DNA of 64,000 nt, from NCBI GenBank assembly GCA_937899725.1, contig CALCCA010000187.1:1-64000 (forward strand), given 5' to 3'. The notes below the pieces were generated by a model. The model ran no database searches and was not told where the DNA came from. It worked only from the letters and a program-made list of their open reading frames with translations. This stretch comes from an uncultured Halomicronema sp. Lineage in GTDB: Bacteria; Cyanobacteriota; Cyanobacteriia; Phormidesmidales; Phormidesmidaceae. Shown here piece after piece: positions 30,382 through 39,079 of the stretch. Positions within the stretch are counted from its first letter, which is position 1. Each line of letters opens with the position of its first letter. Position numbers and translations under genes: made by a program.

Positions 30382-31020
30382 CTAGGAAACTGCTTCTGGA
30401 GAGGCCAGACCATGATTGTCTGACTCGACGGTTCCAGAGACCGCAGCAGCTAACGCTTCGGGATCAGCGGGGATGGTTGGCTCTGCCGCAGCTTCGCTCG
30501 ACGGTTCTGCCTCTGCATCAGACTCAGCCACTGGCGGCACGACTTTTTGCGTAAACGCCGGTAAATCATCAATTTCAAAATGTTGGTGAAACTTGTTGGT
30601 CACCTGCAGCCAGAACGATCGCCCGTCTGACTGACGACGCTTGCGCACAAATCCCAATCGCACCAATTCATGCACATGCTGATAGGCGCCCGATCCGCGC
30701 AGGTCAATCAAATCCGTTTGCGCCAGAGGGCCACGCAGGGCGATCGCCGCTAGCGTGCGCAACGCGCCGACCCCCAGATCAAGAGGAATCAGGGTATCGA
30801 CCAAATGGCGAAAGCCCGACTTAAGCTGTAGACAATAACCCTCTTTGGTTTCAATGATTTCGAGGGCACTTTCGCGATGGGCATAGTCGTTCATGAGCTC
30901 CATCAGCCCTTCCTCGGCCATTTCGCGATCGCAGCCCGCATGCTCGGCGAGGCGGGCAATGTTGAGGGGGCGGCCCTTGAGATACAGGATGGCTTCGATG
31001 ACGCTGGCCAGTTTAGGCAT
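30382..31020 (-). CDS. scpB: Segregation and condensation protein B
   Basis: A protein of 212 residues. It matches ScpB along its winged-helix pair: MPKLASVIEAILYLKGRPL at the start, then LRTLAAIALRGPLAQTDLIDLRGSGAYQHV and RLGFVRKRR. ScpB joins ScpA and SMC in the condensin complex that organises and segregates chromosomes. The C-terminal about 45 residues are an acidic, Ala/Glu-rich tail (ESDAEAEPSSEAAAEP) absent from many homologues. It starts eight bases after the stop of the ABC ATPase gene, so the two are co-transcribed. Confidence 0.93.
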   Translation of the reverse strand: MPKLASVIEAILYLKGRPLNIARLAEHAGCDREMAEEGLMELMNDYAHRESALEIIETKEGYCLQLKSGFRHLVDTLIPLDLGVGALRTLAAIALRGPLAQTDLIDLRGSGAYQHVHELVRLGFVRKRRQSDGRSFWLQVTNKFHQHFEIDDLPAFTQKVVPPVAESDAEAEPSSEAAAEPTIPADPEALAAAVSGTVESDNHGLASPEAVS

Positions 31021-31028
31021 CGCGGCGG

Positions 31029-31880
31029 TTAATCCAGATTGCGACCGGTGAGTTCTACAAAGATATCTTCTAAATTCGAAGGCCGGGTCATCATGCCGGT
31101 TTTGTCGGGCTGCTGATCGAAGTATTCGTTAGCCGCCACCAGGGTTGGAAAGAACTGATAGTCCCAGCGATCGCCCTGCTGTTTCATGACGATGCCTTCA
31201 CCATGCTTCTGGCGCAACTCTTCGACGGTGCCCAGCTCAATCAGCTGCCCCTGGTCAAGAATGCCAACGCGATCGCAGAGAAATTCCACTTCTTCCATAT
31301 AGTGGCTGGTCAGCAGCATGGTCATGCCTTGGCGATTAAGATTCCGAATGATTTCCCAGAGGCGGCGGCGGGCTTGTGGATCGAGCCCCACCGTGGGCTC
31401 ATCTAAAAACAAGATTTTCGGATTGTGCAGCAGGGCGCGGGCAATCTGCAGTCGCCGCTTCATGCCGCCCGAGAGGGTTTTGACCTTGCTGTCGCGGCGA
31501 TCGCTTAATTCCACAAAATCGAGCCATTCTTGGATGCGTTTTTGTCGCGGCCCAGCGGGGATGTGGTGCATGCGACCATGCAGCTCCATATTTTCCCAAA
31601 CGGTCAGATCGCCATCGACGCTAGTTTGCTGCAAGACGACGCCAATTTGTTCGCGCACCTGCGTTGGCTGGCGCTGCACGTCATGACCCGCCACCACCAG
31701 GTTGCCGTCGGAGGGCTGGGTCAGAGTGGTCAACATGCGAATTGTGGTCGATTTGCCTGCCCCATTAGGCCCCAGCAGACCAAAACTCTCGCCAGGTTGA
31801 ATGAGTAAAGACAGATCTTTGACCACATGCACGTTGCCGTAGACCTTATGCAAATTTTGAACACAAACAGCGGCTGTCAT
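31029..31880 (-). CDS. ABC-2-type transporter ATP-binding protein
   Basis: A protein of 283 residues with Walker A GPNGAGKST, signature LSGGMKRRLQIARAL and Walker B ILFLDEPTVGLDPQA, followed by an H-loop region (LLTSHYMEEVEFL). The C-terminal QQPDKTGMMTRPSNLEDIFVELTGR is typical of DrrA/NodI-like ATPases that pair with an ABC-2 permease exporting drugs, lipids or polysaccharides. No permease gene lies beside it; scpB follows instead, so the permease partner must be elsewhere. ATG at 31880 is used; a GTG at 31898 adds six residues. Confidence 0.9.
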   Translation of the reverse strand: MTAAVCVQNLHKVYGNVHVVKDLSLLIQPGESFGLLGPNGAGKSTTIRMLTTLTQPSDGNLVVAGHDVQRQPTQVREQIGVVLQQTSVDGDLTVWENMELHGRMHHIPAGPRQKRIQEWLDFVELSDRRDSKVKTLSGGMKRRLQIARALLHNPKILFLDEPTVGLDPQARRRLWEIIRNLNRQGMTMLLTSHYMEEVEFLCDRVGILDQGQLIELGTVEELRQKHGEGIVMKQQGDRWDYQFFPTLVAANEYFDQQPDKTGMMTRPSNLEDIFVELTGRNLD

Positions 31881-32018
31881 AACTTTGTCGGCGAGCACTC
31901 AACGAAAGGGTTGGAAATAAGTGCCCAATAAATTTAAGGTATCAAAAGCCTGGGCCGCCATTGCGGCGATCGCTCAAATTTGCGTACCCGGCGTGCCGTT
32001 CGTTTTTGCCCTTGCCCT

Positions 32019-32330
32019 ATGCGCTGTCGCCTTGATTCTCCGATTTTGCTGCTGCACAAAGATGACGTGCCCCCCTACAAAAAACAGGGGCCGGTGGTGC
32101 GCAACAGCTACTTTTGGGCGCTGAAATCCATCGCCGATACGGCCCGGTTTGATCAGCCCTGGGAGTTTGACCAGTCAGTGTGGGTGGCGCTGTGCCGTCT
32201 GCTGAACTCGTTTGCCCTGTCGGGCTATTTGGGCGATCGCGAAACGCTGCTGGAATTCCCCCCCGATGCGGAAATTCCCGATAGCCTACGCTCGATCAGC
32301 ACCTGGACTGCAGATGAGAGTTGGGAATAG
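32019..32330 (+). CDS. Hypothetical protein
   Basis: A protein of 103 residues I do not recognise. It contains HKDDVPPYKKQGPVVRNSYF and WEFDQSVWVALCRLLNSFALSG, rich in Trp and aromatic residues and compositionally protein-like. No signal peptide or transmembrane segment. The ATG at 32019 is preferred over a TTG at 31980; no clear ribosome binding site. It is divergent from the ABC ATPase gene and may be a conserved cyanobacterial protein, but this is uncertain. Confidence 0.5.
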   Translation: MRCRLDSPILLLHKDDVPPYKKQGPVVRNSYFWALKSIADTARFDQPWEFDQSVWVALCRLLNSFALSGYLGDRETLLEFPPDAEIPDSLRSISTWTADESWE

Positions 32331-32605
32331 GGCCGTACCAGACTGCTGAGATCGCGGATATATTTGCAGAGCAAAGGCTTATGATGCGATCTCGCCACTC
32401 CAAACAATGAAAATCTGGGTGTTCGCTGCGGATGGGTGGCTCAGAAAGTAGGCTGGAAACTCAATGCCATCCGCTGGGGATTGACCTCACCCTACACGGA
32501 GGTTATTTTCTGAAACAAATTAAAAATGGTGTCAGCCCTCAGGCTGCAAAGCGCCCTTGGAAGAATGCTGCTCCATTCTAGAAAAACAGAGAGTAGAGCA
32601 TACAG

Positions 32606-34273
32606 ATGAGCAAGCGACTTTACATTTTGATTTTGCTGGGTTTACTAACGGTTGCGATCTCATCGAGCTGCGTCGGCCTAAACCCTCGGATTTCCGATAC
32701 TCAGACAAATACTGAAGCCTCAACTCAATCCAGGATGATTGACATTCCGGTTGTGGGAGGTAACCCTCCCGAATCCGTTTCGCTGGAATGCTTTGTCGAT
32801 GGCAAAAAGGGATACATGGACGTCACAGGCAAGCTGGTCATCCCGAGGTGCTTTGATTCAGTCTCTGCCTTTTCAGACAGTGTTGCTCGAGTCAAAATAG
32901 CTCCCTTGTCTGAAGGGGCAGATAACTTATGGGGGTACATCAACCTGGATGGGCATTTTCTCATCCCGCCCAGGCTGGTGGGCAATCAATTTGTCGAGAG
33001 TTCTGGTATGGAAGGATTTCAGGGATATTCCTCTTTCTCTGAAGGGTTACTGCCGCTGAAGCAAGAAGTGAGTGGCAGGGTTGGTTACATCAACTATTCC
33101 GGCGAGTTTGTAATTCCGCCTCAATTCACTATCGCTAAACCCTTTCACGAGGGGTTAGCTGCGATTTGTGTTGAAGCAGAGCAATGCGGCTACATTAATA
33201 CGCTTGGAGAGATTGTTGTGGAAACGCGATATCAAGCAACGCGCTCTTTTTACAACGGAGTTGCAGTAGTTTCGCTTCCTGGCCCTGGCGATCTAAAAAC
33301 GACAACTCCTTATGAAATTTATGATTTCTTCGGCTTGATTAATCGCGCTGGTGAGTATCTCGTTCCACCCGAATTGAATAAAGTGCGCTTGCTGGAACGC
33401 TTTCTGGGAATAGGGGTGGATGATCCTATAAGGCATCCAGATACTCCTTTCAGTCCAGAGGGTTTGTTACCCGTGCGTGTACCCTACAGTGAAGAAGAAG
33501 TAGCTGATTTCTATGCTTTATCTCTATATCCGCCAACGGATGGTGTAGAAGCTAATTTGGGTCACGGCCGATGGGGCTATGCCATCAAAACGGGAGGATA
33601 TGCGATTGAACCTCGATATTGGCAGGCAGGCTTATTCAAAAATGGGTATGCAGACGTTGTGATTGCTGAAGGGGATACTGATTACCCTCAAGAGTTTTGG
33701 AATCGCTCTGCTGTCATTGACGCTGAAGGTCATCTTATTGACCGTGAAGGCGAAGCTTACCTCAACAGCAACTTAGAGAGGCACTTATCAGCATCAGATG
33801 ATATCTACCTTGCATTTGACTCCTTCTTTTCCCAAGGTCTAGCAGCAGCAGCTTTCAAGCCAAGAGATCAGTTTGCACGAAAAAATGTTGGCTACGTCAA
33901 TGCCCAGGGGACTTTTGTGATCGAACCGCAGTTTGACCGGGCAGAAGCGTTTGCGGCTAATGGTTTGGCTGTGGTCACCATTCGGGCAGAGAATGAAGAC
34001 GAGGCTGATTTGCAGGGGCTGATTGATTACTCGGGCAACTTTCTGATTGAGCCGCTCGCTGCAGACCTCAAGATTTTTGATAACGGGCTAGTCGGCATCT
34101 CTTCCTTTACCGGAGAGAAATATGACCAGCTTCAGGGTAAGCGGTTAATCTTTGTCCCGACTACTCAGCGTTTTTTGCCCTACTATGCCAGTTATGCTGA
34201 TAGTCGTAGTGAGTTTGATGTGGAGGGGTTCATTCCTATCGTGGGTAAGATACCTGAGGATTTTCGTCTTTGA
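32606..34273 (+). CDS. WG-repeat lipoprotein
   Basis: A protein of 555 residues starting with a lipoprotein signal (MSKRLYILILLGLLTVAISS followed by Ser-Cys), so it is probably membrane-anchored on the outside. The body is a chain of WG (KWG) repeats: GYMDVTGKLVIPRCFD, WGYINLDGHFLIPP, VGYINYSGEFVIPPQF, CGYINTLGEIVVETRY and more towards the C-terminus (VGYVNAQGTFVIEPQF). WG repeats are thought to form beta-structure in protein binding; no function is known. Codons look more A/T-ending than its neighbours and I saw no GCGATCGC within the gene, hinting at a different origin. Monocistronic. Confidence 0.85.
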   Translation: MSKRLYILILLGLLTVAISSSCVGLNPRISDTQTNTEASTQSRMIDIPVVGGNPPESVSLECFVDGKKGYMDVTGKLVIPRCFDSVSAFSDSVARVKIAPLSEGADNLWGYINLDGHFLIPPRLVGNQFVESSGMEGFQGYSSFSEGLLPLKQEVSGRVGYINYSGEFVIPPQFTIAKPFHEGLAAICVEAEQCGYINTLGEIVVETRYQATRSFYNGVAVVSLPGPGDLKTTTPYEIYDFFGLINRAGEYLVPPELNKVRLLERFLGIGVDDPIRHPDTPFSPEGLLPVRVPYSEEEVADFYALSLYPPTDGVEANLGHGRWGYAIKTGGYAIEPRYWQAGLFKNGYADVVIAEGDTDYPQEFWNRSAVIDAEGHLIDREGEAYLNSNLERHLSASDDIYLAFDSFFSQGLAAAAFKPRDQFARKNVGYVNAQGTFVIEPQFDRAEAFAANGLAVVTIRAENEDEADLQGLIDYSGNFLIEPLAADLKIFDNGLVGISSFTGEKYDQLQGKRLIFVPTTQRFLPYYASYADSRSEFDVEGFIPIVGKIPEDFRL

Positions 34274-34377
34274 GCTTGACCCGAAGAATGAGGCAGCTTG
34301 GTCATCTACGGAACCGAGTGATAACAACTACAGATCAGTAGAGGGCTAGGAAAAGTTTGATTTTCAGAGCCACTGCC

Positions 34378-35019
34378 TCAGCGACCCAAATCGTGGAGCT
34401 GATGGATAGCCTCAGCGCAGCGCTGGGTGGTTTCTAGCAGCAAGGTTTTGTCGGTAGTCGGGGGTGGTGGCAGCGGCTGGCCAATCCGCACTGTGAGGGG
34501 AACCGCCTGCGGCAGTTTTTGCCCCTTAGTCAGAATGCGATGGGTGCCCCAGAGGCTCACTGGCAGCAGCGGCACCTGGGCCTTTGCCGCAATCAGCGCC
34601 GCCCCGAGCTTAGGCTCAGGAATGCGTCCATCGGGGGTGCGCGTACCCTGCAAAAAAACGCCCACGGCCCACCCTTGATTGAGCTGTTTCAATGCTTCGC
34701 GAATAGCACTGCGATCGGCACTGCCCCGTTTGACCGGGTAAGCGCCGTAGAGCCGAATCGCCGGGGCTAACACGGGCACCTTAAACAGCTCTTCTTTCGC
34801 CATGTAGGAGACCGGGCGCTGCACACAGTTTGAGAGCAGCGGCGGGTCAAAGTCACTGGCGTGGTTGGCGACGACAATCATCGGCCCCTGACGGGGCACA
34901 TGCTGCGCTCCCACGACCCGCCCGCGAAAGTAGACGCGAAACAGAGGATTCACCACTGACCACTTAAACAGCCAATACAGCAGTAGGCTCGCCCTGGGTT
35001 CGCGATCGCGCTCAGCCAT
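34378..35019 (-). CDS. plsC: 1-acyl-sn-glycerol-3-phosphate acyltransferase (PlsC-like)
   Basis: A protein of 213 residues with the catalytic HX4D motif in VVANHASDFDPPLL and the second block FLQGTRTPDGRIPEPKLGAALIA. Such enzymes transfer an acyl group to lysophosphatidic acid to form phosphatidic acid, the core of membrane lipids. It starts 18 bases after the stop of fabD with a perfect AGGAGG-like site, so both form an operon for fatty acid to glycerolipid flux. ATG at 35019. The C-terminus is typical length. Confidence 0.9.
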   Translation of the reverse strand: MAERDREPRASLLLYWLFKWSVVNPLFRVYFRGRVVGAQHVPRQGPMIVVANHASDFDPPLLSNCVQRPVSYMAKEELFKVPVLAPAIRLYGAYPVKRGSADRSAIREALKQLNQGWAVGVFLQGTRTPDGRIPEPKLGAALIAAKAQVPLLPVSLWGTHRILTKGQKLPQAVPLTVRIGQPLPPPPTTDKTLLLETTQRCAEAIHQLHDLGR

Positions 35020-35037
35020 AACCCTCCTCTTCCTCGC

Positions 35038-35922
35038 CTACAGCGCGTTCAATTGTTCGAGCGTGCCGACGTTCGCGAGCGACAGCGTTTTAACCGTGCG
35101 CTTGATTAACCCGGTCAAGACATTGCCCGGCCCTACTTCAATCACTTGCTCAATGCCCTGCTCGGCCAGCGTAAGCGAAATTTCGCGCCAGCGTACCGAC
35201 CCCGTCATCTGCTGCGACAGCCGTTGCTTGAGAGCAGCCGGATCGGTGGCCGGAGCCGGATCGACGTTAGACAAGACCGGCACGCGGGTCGGCTGAAATT
35301 CGATCGCCGCCAGCACCGACTGAAACTCATTGGCGGCCGGAGCCATCAGGGGTGAATGAAACGCCCCGCTAACGTTGAGTTTGACGGCCCGCTTGCTTTT
35401 GACGACAGCTAACACCGTATCAACTCCTTCCGGGGTGCCCGAAATCACCACCTGACCGGGATTATTATCATTCGCCAAAACTACGCCTGCCGTCTCGGCA
35501 ATTTGCGCTTCGAGGGCGGGGCGATCGAAACCCATCAGCGCCGCCATCACTCCTTCTGAAGTTTGCGCCATTAGTTCAGCGCGTAGTTTCACCAAGCGCA
35601 GACCCACGCCAAAGTCAAACGCACCCGCAGCATACAGCGCCCCATACTCGCCTAAGCTGTGACCGGCCACCAAGTCTGGTTCCTGGCCCTGCGATCGCAA
35701 CAGATCGACCAGCAGGCTCTCCAGCACGTACAAACAAGGCTGGGTGTAACGCGTTTCCGAGACTTTGTTGTCTTCACTTTGGCAAACGTCACTGACTGAC
35801 CAACCCAAGATGTCATCGGCGATCGCTAACCGCTCTTGCACTGTGGGCAACGCCATGACATCGGCCCCCATGCCCACCGACTGCGACCCTTGACCAGGAA
35901 ATACCCAGGCTGTTTTCACCAT
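35038..35922 (-). CDS. fabD: Malonyl-CoA:ACP transacylase
   Basis: A protein of 294 residues. It opens with VFPGQGSQSVGMG and has the nucleophile motif AGHSLGEY with Ser89, plus the later SGAFHSPLM with the catalytic His and the VGPGNVL end block. FabD loads malonate onto ACP for fatty acid elongation. It is upstream of and co-oriented with plsC. In many cyanobacteria plsX and fabH precede it; here the upstream 430 bases hold no gene but a MITE copy. Confidence 0.95.
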   Translation of the reverse strand: MVKTAWVFPGQGSQSVGMGADVMALPTVQERLAIADDILGWSVSDVCQSEDNKVSETRYTQPCLYVLESLLVDLLRSQGQEPDLVAGHSLGEYGALYAAGAFDFGVGLRLVKLRAELMAQTSEGVMAALMGFDRPALEAQIAETAGVVLANDNNPGQVVISGTPEGVDTVLAVVKSKRAVKLNVSGAFHSPLMAPAANEFQSVLAAIEFQPTRVPVLSNVDPAPATDPAALKQRLSQQMTGSVRWREISLTLAEQGIEQVIEVGPGNVLTGLIKRTVKTLSLANVGTLEQLNAL

Positions 35923-36358
35923 GATTGTCTTTGTTGCTTAACACGTTCATTCAAAGTCCAGTGTTCACTGTCTCAACAAATGGAACTTTCGCAAAGTTAA
36001 ATTTTGCGTCACTGTCCGACCAAGTCGGTGGGTGCTCTCCACCAGCATCCCTTTATGCCAGTTCTACGAATTACAGCTACACAGACAAGTCGGCTTTCTC
36101 CCAGTCGAAGACACTGCGGGTTGGCCTGGCCTGCCCGTCGGGCTGACGCCGCCGCTCCGCTCAGCCTACGTTCCTTGAGCGGAGTCGAAAGGAAGATCTG
36201 CAGCCCAGTTTCAGAGAATTGGTATTACTGGTGGGCGTTATGGCAAAATTTGGCAGGCAGAATTCGGAATTCGGAGTTGAGAGGCTGTCGAAGCGTATTG
36301 TGGCGATCCACAATGACTAGATCAAGCTGCGGTTGGCGATGCGCCGACACTCTGGTCG
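35923..36358. other. Intergenic region with repeat family A copy
   Basis: Contains the complete family A element at 36055-36225 and a short AATTCGGAATTCGG block at about 36253. No supported gene. Confidence 0.6.
36055..36225. repeat. MITE-like repeat family A, full copy
   Basis: About 171 bases, left end ATGCCAGTTCTACGAATTAC, right end GAGAATTGGTAT as an imperfect inverted partner. Shares CAGACAAGTCGGCTTTCTCC, then GGTTGGCCTGGCCTGCCC and TTGAGCGGAGTCGAAAGG with the other copies. No coding sequence. Lies upstream of fabD, which is transcribed the other way. Confidence 0.85.
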
Positions 36359-36874
36359 TTATGGTGAGGGCACACTCTCAAGGCTGGCCGATCGCGCCAT
36401 AAACTCCGATCGCAGCATTGACATCAGCCACATGGAGGCAAAGCCCGCACTCGTTTTGACCGCTTCTCGCAGCAGCCCTTCTTCCACCAGACCCAGACTG
36501 CGATAGAGGTGTCTGGCCCGCTCATTGTGTGCCATCACATCGAGCCAAACCCGGTGAGCGGCGAACTCTAAAAACGCTTTGCTCAACACTTGCTCTAGCG
36601 TGGCGCGGCCATATCCTTTACCCTTCTCGGTAATGACAATGCGCTTGATCAGCACACTCTGATCAGGATCTTGCACGCCCAACACAATGACGTAACCCAC
36701 TCGCCTCTGAGTGGCCTCATCCCAGATTATCCAGTGGCGCTCGTCCGCCTGTTCACAGGCTTGCCAATGGCGATCGCGCGACCATTGCCGCACGTATTGA
36801 GCATTTTCGTCAGTTTGTTCCGCTGCCAATACAAAATCCAGATCGGCGGCTGTAGTCGGTCGTAATGTAATCAA
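36359..36874 (-). CDS. GNAT-family N-acetyltransferase
   Basis: A protein of 171 residues with MITLRPTTAADLDFVLAAEQ at the start and a RimI-like C-terminal half (RIVITEKGKGYGRATLEQVL, then VWLDVMAHNERARHLYRSLG). These are the acetyl-CoA-binding elements of the GNAT fold. Substrate is unknown. The apparent first codon is TTG at 36874; the family N-terminus begins there and no upstream ATG exists. Confidence 0.85.
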   Translation of the reverse strand: MITLRPTTAADLDFVLAAEQTDENAQYVRQWSRDRHWQACEQADERHWIIWDEATQRRVGYVIVLGVQDPDQSVLIKRIVITEKGKGYGRATLEQVLSKAFLEFAAHRVWLDVMAHNERARHLYRSLGLVEEGLLREAVKTSAGFASMWLMSMLRSEFMARSASLESVPSP

Positions 36875-37180
36875 CGGGTGAGCATCGCCAGCGACAATTG
36901 AGAATTGTAGAGTAGCGTATTCCCCCGCGGCAAAGTGTCATTGACGGGCACTCGCCCCCAACGCTGGCCGACCTCACCGACTGGCCGCTAGCGGTAACGT
37001 TGCGTATCAGTGACGGCGGATGCTGTCAGCTCTGGGATTATCCTGAGTGGAGGAGAAGTGCTTTCTGTATAGATCGAGCCTGCTCCCCTATCTCATTCAT
37101 TCGCGGCTGAACCGATACATCGCCTCGCTGCTAACAGCCCCGAATGATTGAGATGCCTCCCTTCAACCCCAGGAGTTTTC
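36875..37180. other. Intergenic region upstream of ferritin
   Basis: Contains the palindrome at 36894-36908 and AGGAG before the ferritin start. No gene. Confidence 0.5.
36894..36908. promoter_or_regulatory. Palindrome ACAATT-GAG-AATTGT
   Basis: A perfect 6-3-6 inverted repeat in the divergent interval between the GNAT gene and ferritin. The size and A/T content recall Fur/PerR-type sites but do not match the 7-1-7 consensus. Regulation is speculative. Confidence 0.3.
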
Positions 37181-37723
37181 ATGCTTTCTCAAACCATGAG
37201 CGATCGCCTCAACAAGCAAATCAATTTAGAGATGTATTCCTCCCATCTCTATCTGCAGATGAGTTCTTGGTGTGCTTATCAATCGTTAGACGGCTGTGAA
37301 GAGTTTTTGCGTCTGCACGCCCAAGAAGAAGCCGGACACATGCACCGCCTGCTGACCTACATGCACGAAACCGGCGGCTTTGTGGTGCTCGGCGGCATGG
37401 AGGCGCCCCCGACCCAGTTTGAGTCGCTGAAAGATCTGTTTGAAAAAATCTACGAACACGAAACCCACGTCACGCGGGGCATCAACGAGCTGGTACATTA
37501 CGCTAATACTGAGCCCGATTATTCAACCCTGCAATTTTTGCAGTGGTATGTGGCCGAACAGCATCAAGAAGAGTTTCTGTTTAAAGGCATTCTCGACAAG
37601 ATCAAGCTCATCGGCACTAGCGGCACCGGGCTATTTCTAATTGATCAGGAAATGGCCAAGCTCGCGGCCTCTCCAGCTAAAGAGCAAACCGCCCTCACCT
37701 CTGCGACCCCAACGGCAAACTAA
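37181..37723 (+). CDS. Bacterial non-heme ferritin
   Basis: A protein of 180 residues. The ferroxidase residues fall at the standard numbering: Glu17, Glu50, His53, Glu94, Gln127 and Glu130, in NLEMYSSHLYL, EEAGHMH, IYEHETH and VAEQHQEE. It stores iron by oxidising Fe(II) to a ferric mineral and limits iron-driven oxidative damage. The ATG at 37181 follows AGGAG with six-base spacing; an in-frame start at 37148 lacks support. It is not a bacterioferritin because no haem-ligand Met appears at the usual place, and not a Dps because the length and motifs differ. Confidence 0.93.
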   Translation: MLSQTMSDRLNKQINLEMYSSHLYLQMSSWCAYQSLDGCEEFLRLHAQEEAGHMHRLLTYMHETGGFVVLGGMEAPPTQFESLKDLFEKIYEHETHVTRGINELVHYANTEPDYSTLQFLQWYVAEQHQEEFLFKGILDKIKLIGTSGTGLFLIDQEMAKLAASPAKEQTALTSATPTAN

Positions 37724-37731
37724 ACCGGGGC

Positions 37732-37940
37732 GAATGCGGAATGCGGAATTTAAGCGTCTCGGGGAGCTGCGCTGGAGTCATTTCCTCAGAACAGACAGTT
37801 TTTGTACGGATTTGGCACTGCTAAACTCCTGCGATCGGGGACGCTATTTTTGGGCAACTGCCTGAGCCTAAAACTCCGTAGGGCTTTGCCCTTCTCACAG
37901 GGGACTCAAAATTCCGCACTCTGAATTCCGCATTCCACAC
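37732..37940. repeat. Repeat cassette bounded by AATGCGGAATT/AATTCCGCATT
   Basis: The left side has tandem GAATGCGGAATGCGGAATT and the right side AATTCCGCACTC and AATTCCGCATTCC, inverted relative to the left. Between them 37879-37922 repeats the 1510-1552 segment. Non-coding, fits a degenerate MITE-like element between ferritin and the next gene. Confidence 0.55.
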
Positions 37941-37943
37941 TCT

Positions 37944-38942
37944 CTATCCCTTCTTGTCAGCCAACTCAATCGTCGCGACCACCTGCCCATGATCCGACTT
38001 CCAGCGCTCGATCTGCTCCTCTAGTAGCGTCTGGTCAAACAGGTGATCGTTAAACACCGAGACATACGTGACTTGACCCAGGCGATCGCGATTGCGGGAG
38101 GCAAACTCTTCGCTCACCATAATGTGGTCGAGGCTGTCGTAATGGCCATTGTGAATATGGGTGTAATAGTAGTCGCCGTAACCTAGCCGCGCCTGAATGT
38201 CTTTGACCTGATACAGCAGCGTGTCCCAAACCGGCACCTTTTTACGAAAGGGCCAGCTTTCCCACGGGGGTTGCCCGGTGACTAACTGAGTCGTCACTGA
38301 CGTGTGATTATCATTGACATCGCCCATCACAATCACCGGATAGCGGCGATCGCGCAGCCCTTCCATCAAAATGAAGCGCAGCGCTGTGGCCTCCGCTGCG
38401 CGACGAATCAGCGATCGGGCCTGCCCCTTCGCTAGCTCTACCGGATCGCTGCGATCAATGTGACGCCCCATCATCGGTCGCTTGGACTTGAGATGTACCA
38501 CCACCACCGTGCAGTGCTGACCGTTGGGCAACTCTAGCTCGACGGCTAAAACGGGATGCGAAAACTTCGTGAGCGGAATCGGGGCTTTATCCGCTTCTAA
38601 GCTGAGCCAGCTCTCTTTCGGAAAGTCGGTGTAAATGCGATGACTCACCACCGGAAACCGGGTTGCGAGGGCCAGTCCCGGCCCACCGCCAGCGCCCTTC
38701 GCCATGGTGATCGTATGACCCTGAGCCGTTTCGGTCTTCGCCAATAAAGCCTGCAGCGCCTCGCGCTGAAATACTTCTTGAAACCCGACGATGTCGCTTT
38801 TCATGCGATCGAGCTGCCGGGCTGACCAGGTGAGTTTTTGCTCATACTCAGCGGCTGAATACTGATCGCCGTAAAACTCAAAGCCTGGTAGCGCTAGATT
38901 GTTGAGATTAAAGGTACCAACGCGAAACTGCTTTGAGGTCAC
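37944..38942 (-). CDS. Endonuclease/exonuclease/phosphatase-family protein
   Basis: A protein of 332 residues. Motifs of the EEP fold appear in order: VGTFNLNNLAL near the N-terminus, DIVGFQEVFQ (metal-binding Glu), VVVVHLKSKRP (His), VIVMGDVNDN (Asp/Asn pair) and YDSLDHIMVS (Asp/His) near the C-terminus. Such enzymes hydrolyse phosphodiester bonds in DNA, lipids or signalling molecules; the substrate is unclear. No signal peptide. First codon is GTG at 38942 with no strong ribosome binding site; the family sequence starts there. Confidence 0.88.
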   Translation of the reverse strand: MTSKQFRVGTFNLNNLALPGFEFYGDQYSAAEYEQKLTWSARQLDRMKSDIVGFQEVFQREALQALLAKTETAQGHTITMAKGAGGGPGLALATRFPVVSHRIYTDFPKESWLSLEADKAPIPLTKFSHPVLAVELELPNGQHCTVVVVHLKSKRPMMGRHIDRSDPVELAKGQARSLIRRAAEATALRFILMEGLRDRRYPVIVMGDVNDNHTSVTTQLVTGQPPWESWPFRKKVPVWDTLLYQVKDIQARLGYGDYYYTHIHNGHYDSLDHIMVSEEFASRNRDRLGQVTYVSVFNDHLFDQTLLEEQIERWKSDHGQVVATIELADKKG

Positions 38943-39079
38943 AACAAAACTGACGCCGAGCGTCTGTAGAGAAAGTCAGCACGCCCACCTTACGCTAAAC
39001 CTCGACGTCAGGCTAGATTCGCTGTCGGGCGATGAGAAGACGAGCCACCCTAAACGGACTTTAGTTTGCGCGACAGCAC

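Noticed and set aside
31921-32124. 67-residue frame overlapping the hypothetical protein at 32019
   Set aside because: The neighbouring frame has more protein-like sequence; this one ends in an Arg/Cys-rich stretch typical of out-of-frame reading.
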